From Ruminococcus flavefaciens (GTDB taxonomy: Bacteria; Bacillota; Clostridia; Oscillospirales; Ruminococcaceae): a stretch of DNA of 9,862 nt. Below are positions 5,497-9,862 of the stretch, piece after piece. The position numbers and the translations under genes are program-made. A model generated the notes under the pieces. It was not told the origin of the DNA and did not search any database. It was given only the letters and a program-made list of their open reading frames with translations. Within the stretch, counting starts at the first letter, position 1; the number at the start of each line of letters is the position of its first letter. The DNA lies in NCBI GenBank assembly GCA_902792495.1, contig CADBAC010000021.1:1-9862 (forward strand), read 5' to 3'.

Positions 5497-6690
5497 ATGG
5501 AATATAAATTTTCTGATAAGGTAAGCAAGCTTCAAGCTTCTGCTATCCGTGAGATACTCAAATTCACATCCGACCCCGAAGTTATCTCCTTTGCCGCAGG
5601 TAATCCTGCTCCCGAAGCTTTCCCAAAGGAAGAAATAGCTGCTATCTCTGCTGAGCTTCTCAGGGATGACCCAATCCTTGCTCTCCAGTACAGCATTACC
5701 GAGGGCTATACTCCGCTCCGTGACTTCCTCAAGGGATGGATGACCGAGAAGGGCTGCTTCCATAAGGAATTCGATGACCTTATCATCACCTCCGGCGGTC
5801 AGCAGGCAAATGAACTTTCATGCAAGGTGCTCCTCAACGAAGGCGATACTCTTCTCGTTGAGAATCCGAGCTTTATCGGTTCACTCAACGCTTTCCGCTC
5901 CTACAATGTAAACCTTAAAGGCATTGATATGGAAGATGACGGCCTTGACCTGAACAAGCTGGAAAATGCGCTCAAGACCGAGCAGAATGTCAAGCTTCTC
6001 TACGTTATCCCAAACTTCCAGAATCCTACCGGCAGAACCATGTCTCTGGAAAAGAGAAAGGCTGTATACGAGCTGGCTAAGAAGTACGACTTCATCATCC
6101 TTGAGGATGACCCGTACGGCGAGCTGAGATTTGCAGGCGAGAATATCCCTACTATCAAGAGCATGGACACTGAGGGCAGAGTTATCTACTCCTCAACATT
6201 CTCAAAGATAATCTCATCAGGCTTCAGAACAGGTTTCGTTTCCGCTCCTGCTCCTATCATACAGAAGATAGTAGTCTGCAAGCAGGTATCGGACGTTCAC
6301 TCAAACATCTGGGCTCAGGTAGTCTCACACCGTTTCATGAGCACTGTTGACCGTGAAGCTCATTTCAAGAAGCTTCGTGATATCTACAGGAAGAAGTGCG
6401 ACCTTATGTGTTCTTACATCGATGACGGCTTCTCAAAGAAGATCAGCTACATCAGACCTGAGGGCGGTCTCTTTATATGGTGCACACTTCCCGATAACTG
6501 CGATATGAACGCATTCTGCACCAAGGCTGTAAAGGATTACAAGGTAGCTTTAGTCCCCGGTAATGCTTTCAGTATCACTGACGACGAAGTGAGCCACTCA
6601 TTCCGTCTCAACTACTCCACACCTACCAACGAGGATATCGAAAAGGGTATGGAGATACTCGCACGCATGACCCGTGAAATGCTTGACTGA
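5497..6690 (+). CDS. PLP-dependent aminotransferase, class I/II (MocR/LysN-like fold type I)
   Basis: A 397-aa cytoplasmic fold-type-I aminotransferase. Visible cofactor residues are the SGGQQ phosphate-binding stretch (99-103), the NPTG motif (176-179), the LEDDPYGEL segment (202-210) with the pyridine-nitrogen aspartate (D204) and Y207, the Schiff-base lysine K237 in SSTFSK, and the substrate-carboxylate arginine R370 in SFRLNYS. The EDDPYG and FSK pattern places it with 2-aminoadipate/aromatic/branched-chain-type transaminases (LysN, MocR C-terminal domain), but it has no N-terminal GntR DNA-binding domain. The usual proline in the APGLR motif after the lysine is serine here (SSGFR). The exact amino donor cannot be told. 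The ATG at 5497 follows AAAGG by 11 nt and gives the full family length. It is led by its own promoter and a hairpin leader. No terminator follows, so readthrough into the next gene is possible. Confidence 0.9.
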   Translation: MEYKFSDKVSKLQASAIREILKFTSDPEVISFAAGNPAPEAFPKEEIAAISAELLRDDPILALQYSITEGYTPLRDFLKGWMTEKGCFHKEFDDLIITSGGQQANELSCKVLLNEGDTLLVENPSFIGSLNAFRSYNVNLKGIDMEDDGLDLNKLENALKTEQNVKLLYVIPNFQNPTGRTMSLEKRKAVYELAKKYDFIILEDDPYGELRFAGENIPTIKSMDTEGRVIYSSTFSKIISSGFRTGFVSAPAPIIQKIVVCKQVSDVHSNIWAQVVSHRFMSTVDREAHFKKLRDIYRKKCDLMCSYIDDGFSKKISYIRPEGGLFIWCTLPDNCDMNAFCTKAVKDYKVALVPGNAFSITDDEVSHSFRLNYSTPTNEDIEKGMEILARMTREMLD

Positions 6691-6747
6691 TAATTGCTCA
6701 GCCATAAGCTGAAAAAACATAAAAACATTTGAAAGGAAATTTAAATT

Positions 6748-7269
6748 ATGCCAAACAGATCAACAGACAGATATAATGTCACTCAGAAATACCTTATGAC
6801 AAGAGCGCAGGCTATCAACTTCCCTGCTAACTTCTTCAACGCAAACTTCAAGAAAGATCAGGTTTTCGGTGTTGTTATCGACATCCCTATGTCTTCGGAA
6901 GTTCTCACAACTATGGTCTGCTTCATCAACGGTGCTGCTAACATCTACTTCAACAACGGCGGCGAATACACAGGCGCTTCCATGAAGTACAGAAACCTCG
7001 TTCAGGCTGCACATACTCTCGTTGCAAATTCAGGCGACGTTCTGAAGGACTGCGTAAAGACCAAGAAGTTCGACCTTCCTAAAGGCAGAACACACAACGT
7101 TTTCCTCCTCACTAAGGGCGGTATCTACACGACTCAGATCAATTCAGGCTACCTCCCCGAGGACAAGCCTGAGCTCCGTTCTTTCTATGTTCTCTATCAG
7201 CGTGTTCTCAGCGAGATCAGAAGCTGCCAGCTGAAGGATGATGCCGAAAGAAGAAAAGCTGCCAAGTAA
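6748..7269 (+). CDS. Unrecognised 173-aa protein upstream of trpS
   Basis: I do not recognise a family. It is a soluble alpha/beta-looking protein without signal peptide or membrane segment. Notable stretches are NFPANFFNANF (24-34), GVVIDIPMSSEVLTTMVCFINGAANIYFNNGGEY (about 41-74), a helical VQAAHTLVA region, FDLPKGRTHNVFLLT and a basic C-terminus (DDAERRKAAK). Codons are strongly biased to AAC, AAG, TTC, CTC and GCT, more so than in most neighbours, suggesting high expression. The ATG at 6748 follows AAAGGA by 10 nt. The stop is 14 nt before the trpS ATG and overlaps the trpS ribosome site, so the two are almost certainly cotranscribed. Upstream only a weak promoter is visible (TTGCTC 6694, CATAAA 6718), so it may also depend on the aminotransferase promoter. 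Short hydrophobic strands around a central helix faintly suggest a profilin/roadblock-like fold; this is a guess. Confidence 0.85.
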   Translation: MPNRSTDRYNVTQKYLMTRAQAINFPANFFNANFKKDQVFGVVIDIPMSSEVLTTMVCFINGAANIYFNNGGEYTGASMKYRNLVQAAHTLVANSGDVLKDCVKTKKFDLPKGRTHNVFLLTKGGIYTTQINSGYLPEDKPELRSFYVLYQRVLSEIRSCQLKDDAERRKAAK

Positions 7270-7283
7270 GGAGAACTCACACG

Positions 7284-8279
7284 ATGGATGATAAAAAACT
7301 CATATTCAGCGCTATCCAGCCTACAGGTACTTTCACACTGGGCAACTACATAGGCGCTGTACGCAACTGGGCACCCTTGCAGGATGATTACAACTGTATC
7401 TACTGTATCGCTGATATGCACGCTATCACAGTAAAACAGGAACCTGCAAAGCTCCGCCAGAACAGTATGGCTGCTTATGCTCTGCTCATGGCCTGCGGTC
7501 TGGATCCCGAAAAGTCTATACTCTTTATCCAGAGCCATGTTCCTACTCATGCTCTCCTCAACTGGGTGCTTTGCTGCAATACCCAGTTCGGCGAACTGTC
7601 ACGTATGACTCAGTTCAAGGATAAGAGCCAGAAACACCCCGAGGATATAAACGCAGGTCTGTTTACCTATCCTTCACTGATGGCTGCGGATATCCTCGCT
7701 TATAATGCGGATTTCGTTCCTGTCGGTGTTGACCAGAAACAGCACCTGGAACTTGCAAGAACTATCGCTCAGCGCTTCAACCAGCGCTACGGCGACTTCT
7801 TCACTCTGCCCGAGCCTTACATCATCGACGTAGGCGCTAAGGTAATGTCGCTCCAGGATCCGACAAAGAAGATGTCAAAATCCGACGAGAACCCCAACTC
7901 ATGTATTCTCATTCTTGACGATAAGGATACTATCATCCGCAAGTTCAAGAGAGCTGTTACAGACAGCGAGGCTGAGGTCTGCTACCGAGATGGCAAGGAC
8001 GGCATAAACAACCTTATGGCTATCTATTCATGCGTTACCGGCAAGGACTTCGAGGCTATCGAAAAGGAATTCGCAGGCAAGGGCTACGGCGACTTCAAGC
8101 TTGCTGTAGGTGAGGCTGTTGCCGATCACCTTGAACCTGTACGCACTAAGTTCGATCAGCTCATCGCTGACAAGGCTTACCTGAAACAGTGCTACACAGA
8201 CGGCGCTGCTAAGGCTTTCAAGTACTCTCAGCGCATAGTTTCAAAGGTTTACCACAAGGTCGGATTTGTGGACAGATAA
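7284..8279 (+). CDS. trpS: Tryptophanyl-tRNA synthetase
   Basis: A 331-aa class Ic aminoacyl-tRNA synthetase that activates tryptophan with ATP and charges tRNA-Trp in the cytoplasm. The HIGH-type signature is TLGN (18-21) after the IQPTG loop (11-15). The KMSKS loop is perfect (196-200) in DPTKKMSKSDEN. The tryptophan-recognition aspartate is expected at D136 in LMAADIL, followed by VPVGVDQKQHLELAR (about 145-159). Length matches bacterial TrpRS. The ATG at 7284 follows AAGGAG (7268-7273) by 10 nt, and that site overlaps the upstream stop. No T-box leader, common before trpS in Firmicutes, is seen upstream of this gene or of the 173-aa gene. Tryptophan-responsive control through a T-box is therefore not supported here. 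Confidence 0.97.
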   Translation: MDDKKLIFSAIQPTGTFTLGNYIGAVRNWAPLQDDYNCIYCIADMHAITVKQEPAKLRQNSMAAYALLMACGLDPEKSILFIQSHVPTHALLNWVLCCNTQFGELSRMTQFKDKSQKHPEDINAGLFTYPSLMAADILAYNADFVPVGVDQKQHLELARTIAQRFNQRYGDFFTLPEPYIIDVGAKVMSLQDPTKKMSKSDENPNSCILILDDKDTIIRKFKRAVTDSEAEVCYRDGKDGINNLMAIYSCVTGKDFEAIEKEFAGKGYGDFKLAVGEAVADHLEPVRTKFDQLIADKAYLKQCYTDGAAKAFKYSQRIVSKVYHKVGFVDR

Positions 8280-8349
8280 GTCAAAACGTACAAAGCACTC
8301 CCTATTTTTGAACATTCTTGGACTTTATTCACAAAAATGCTGAAATGGG

Positions 8350-8381
8350 TTGCAATTTGATGAAAAGTAATGTATTATAAT
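8350..8381 (+). promoter_or_regulatory. Candidate promoter of the mazG-HU-rqcP cluster
   Basis: TTGCAA (8350-8355) and TATTAT (8373-8378) are separated by 17 bp. An overlapping perfect TATAAT at 8376-8381 has a less suitable spacing of 20 bp from the same -35. Either would start transcription around 8386-8389, just ahead of the leader hairpin. It lies about 70 bp after the trpS stop. Confidence 0.6.
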
Positions 8382-8391
8382 AAGGTGTGTT

Positions 8392-8428
8392 AAAGCGGTG
8401 ATACATCGCTTTGACAGCCTGTCTTTTT
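8392..8428 (+). terminator. Hairpins with T tract before mazG: weak terminator or attenuator
   Basis: AAAGCGGTG (8392-8400) pairs with CATCGCTTT (8404-8412), 9 bp with one G-U pair and a 3-nt loop. A short GACA/TGTC hairpin (8413-8416 with 8420-8423) follows, then TTTTT (8424-8428). The mazG ribosome site AAGGAG begins at the next base. This could end trpS transcripts, attenuate the mazG transcript, or both. The hairpin touching the T tract is only 4 bp, so strong termination is doubtful. Confidence 0.4.
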
Positions 8429-8445
8429 AAGGAGAGTGTTCCTGA

Positions 8446-9270
8446 ATGGTCGAATATCAGCAGAAAAACCGTTACAATATCGACGACCTCCTCGACATTA
8501 TGAGACTTCTCAGAAGCGAGGGCGGCTGTCCATGGGACAGAGAACAGACTCATGAATCCATTAAAAGCGACTTCATTGAAGAGACCTGTGAAGTCATCGA
8601 GGCCATCGACCTTAAAGATACTGCCCTTCTCCGTGAAGAGCTGGGCGATGTGCTGCTTCAGGTAGTCTTCCATTGCAGGATCGAGGAAGAAGCCGAAAAC
8701 TTCCGCTTCGACGATGTATGCGATGAGGTCTGCAAAAAGCTTATTGTCCGCCATCCTCACGTTTTCGGTGAAGTAAAGGCGGATACTACAGATCAGGTCC
8801 TGAAAAACTGGGACGCTATCAAAATGGAGACAAAGGGTCAGGAAACCTACACAGATACGCTCAGAAGCGTCGCTAAATCCCTCCCCGCTCTTATGAGAGC
8901 GCAGAAAGTTGGTAAGCGTGCTATGCGTGCAGGTATGGATTTCCGCTGCGCAGAGGACGCTGTGGCTTGTATCTCAAACGAGAAAGCCGAGCTGGACGCT
9001 GCCATTATCAGCGGCAATAAAGCCGATATCGAAGAGGAACTCGGCGATCTGCTGTTCTCATGCGTGAACGCTGCAAGACACCTCGGTATCGATGCTGAAC
9101 AGGCTCTGAAGGATTCTACAGAAAAGTTTATCAACCGCTTCTCTGTTACCGAAGATCTTGTCAGAAAAGACGATATCGATATGAAATCTCTCCCCATTGA
9201 AGAACTTGACGTTTATTGGGACAAGGCAAAAAACATTATAAACAAATCGGAGGAAAATAAAAATGACTAA
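8446..9270 (+). CDS. mazG: MazG nucleoside triphosphate pyrophosphohydrolase
   Basis: A 274-aa protein that hydrolyses NTPs or dNTPs to monophosphate and pyrophosphate, clearing aberrant nucleotides. It contains two MazG domains. The first has the GGCPWDREQTH entry (26-36), E45-E46 and E49, and EELGD (64-68). The second has ISNEKAELD (176-184) with E179 and E182, and EEELGD (196-201). Both keep the EExxE...EExxD magnesium-binding pattern, the first most completely. In Bacillus the YabN protein fuses MazG to an N-terminal tetrapyrrole-methylase-like domain; here that domain is absent, as in E. coli MazG. The ATG at 8446 follows AAGGAG by 11 nt. The last codons overlap the HU start by 8 nt, so the pair is translationally coupled. 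Confidence 0.94.
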   Translation: MVEYQQKNRYNIDDLLDIMRLLRSEGGCPWDREQTHESIKSDFIEETCEVIEAIDLKDTALLREELGDVLLQVVFHCRIEEEAENFRFDDVCDEVCKKLIVRHPHVFGEVKADTTDQVLKNWDAIKMETKGQETYTDTLRSVAKSLPALMRAQKVGKRAMRAGMDFRCAEDAVACISNEKAELDAAIISGNKADIEEELGDLLFSCVNAARHLGIDAEQALKDSTEKFINRFSVTEDLVRKDDIDMKSLPIEELDVYWDKAKNIINKSEENKND

Positions 9271-9538
9271 AACAGAGCTTATCAATTCTATCGCAGATAA
9301 GGCTAACTGCACTAAGAAGGACGCTGCTTCCGCTCTCGAGGCTACTCTCGCTGCTATCCAGGAAGCTCTTGAGAATGGTGACAAGGTTTCTATCACAGGC
9401 TTCGGTACTTTCGAGGTTCGTGAGAGAGGCGAAAAGACTTGCATCAATCCTAAGACAAAGGCTAAGATGGTTTGTCCTCCCTGCAAGGCTCCTGCTTTCA
9501 AGGCTGGCAGAGGTCTCAAGGAAGCTGTTAATAAGTAA
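9263..9538 (+). CDS. HU-family DNA-binding protein with cysteine-bearing arm
   Basis: A 91-aa HU/IHF-type nucleoid protein that binds and bends DNA as a dimer. The N-terminal helices (MTKTELINSIADKANCTKKDA) and the GDKVSITGFGTFEVRER core (39-55) are typical. The DNA-intercalating arm proline is P63 in the INPKT turn, and the family end PAFKAG (77-82) is followed by a helix. The arm is odd: the common basic GRNP reads CINP, and a CPPC pair occupies 71-74. With C16 and C60 the protein has four cysteines, whereas most HU proteins have none. GGAGG lies 9 nt before the ATG, inside the end of mazG, which it overlaps by 8 nt. It probably shares the mazG transcript but carries a much stronger ribosome site, fitting its abundance. 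Confidence 0.95.
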   Translation: MTKTELINSIADKANCTKKDAASALEATLAAIQEALENGDKVSITGFGTFEVRERGEKTCINPKTKAKMVCPPCKAPAFKAGRGLKEAVNK

Positions 9539-9554
9539 TTGATATCAAATAAGG

Positions 9555-9580
9555 GGACGGCTTTTCGCTGTCCACGTTTT
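9555..9580 (+). terminator. Weak terminator or processing hairpin between HU and rqcP
   Basis: GGACGGC (9555-9561) pairs with GCTGTCC (9567-9573), 7 bp with one G-U pair and a 5-nt loop. Only four T's follow, after ACG (9577-9580). This would give partial termination or protect the abundant HU mRNA 3' end while letting some transcripts continue into rqcP. Confidence 0.45.
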
Positions 9581-9599
9581 ATGTTAGTGAGGTGAATTT

Positions 9600-9842
9600 A
9601 TGCGTCTGGATAAATATCTCAAGGTCACTCGTCTCATCAAGCGCAGAACTGTCGCAAACGAGGCCTGCGACGCTGAAAAGATCGTAGTCAACGGCCGCCC
9701 TCAGCGTGCTTCATACGACGTTAAAGTCGGCGATATCATCGAGATAAATATGGGCACTCGTCCCCTTAAAGTCAAGGTCCTCAACGTGACCGAACACGCT
9801 ACCAAAGAAAACGCCGCCGATAACTATACCGTCATTGAATAA
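9600..9842 (+). CDS. rqcP: S4-domain protein RqcP (YabO-like)
   Basis: An 80-aa protein made almost wholly of one S4 RNA-binding domain: MRLDKYLKVTRLIKRRTVANEAC (1-23), VVNGRPQRASYDVKVGDIIEI (29-49). This is the RqcP/YabO (Hsp15-related) pattern. In Bacillus the protein binds stalled 50S subunits with RqcH and stabilises the peptidyl-tRNA during alanine-tail addition in ribosome-associated quality control. The ATG at 9600 follows GAGGTG by about 7 nt. It lies 61 nt after HU with a hairpin between. The mazG - HU - yabO-like order is common in Clostridia and often continues into the sporulation genes yabP and yabQ, which would lie beyond the window. The gene is complete; 20 bases follow its stop. 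Confidence 0.93.
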   Translation: MRLDKYLKVTRLIKRRTVANEACDAEKIVVNGRPQRASYDVKVGDIIEINMGTRPLKVKVLNVTEHATKENAADNYTVIE

Positions 9843-9862
9843 TATAACTGCCCGCCTTAACC

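Noticed and set aside
6691..7283. T-box riboswitch for trpS
   Set aside because: The spaces before trpS and before the 173-aa gene are 14 and 57 nt, too short for a T-box. No T-box-like conserved sequence or antiterminator is visible.
9058..9519. Minus-strand open frames opposite mazG and HU
   Set aside because: They are shadows of two well-identified genes, with no ribosome sites or recognisable protein features.

Overview
The window looks like a piece of chromosome from an anaerobic Firmicute of the Clostridia, most likely a Ruminococcus-type member of the Oscillospiraceae. The clues are moderate GC, strong GGAGG-like ribosome sites, sigma-A-type promoters, the mazG / HU / S4-domain (rqcP, yabO-like) gene order, a SpoVB-like flippase, a DUF5662 protein and a DUF4352-like lipoprotein. 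The genus is an inference from protein character; no search was run.

Layout. Positions 1-125 hold the 3' end of an upstream transcript, closed by a strong terminator. Positions 126-305 are an odd intergenic block: a minus-strand terminator, a perfect hairpin and a 14-bp tandem repeat. A minus-strand Nudix hydrolase of the bis(5'-nucleosyl)-tetraphosphatase type (306-719) is divergent from a small unknown protein (954-1148). A long imperfect inverted repeat (1172-1259) separates that gene from a LacI-family regulator (1401-2444), which is coupled to a DUF5662 gene (2446-3009). A near-consensus promoter then drives a putative lipoprotein (3090-3707). Its terminator lies inside the 3' end of the convergent SpoVB-like flippase (3727-5331, minus), which appears to start at CTG. 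Divergent from the flippase is a PLP aminotransferase (5497-6690) with a structured leader, then an unrecognised 173-aa protein (6748-7269) and tryptophanyl-tRNA synthetase (7284-8279). The window ends with a mazG-HU-rqcP cluster (8446-9842).

How the genes fit together. Most of the right half is housekeeping: tRNA charging (trpS), nucleotide-pool cleaning (mazG), nucleoid architecture (HU) and ribosome-associated quality control (rqcP). The left half is regulatory or accessory: Ap4A-type nucleotide clearance, a sugar-type regulator paired with a putative HD-like metal protein, and a secreted lipoprotein. I see no phage, IS transposase, CRISPR array, rRNA or tRNA, and no clear new multi-gene system. 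The observations most worth a second look are the apparent CTG start of the flippase, the cysteine-bearing HU arm, the unrecognised gene in front of trpS, and the intergenic repeat structures at 126-288 and 1172-1259.
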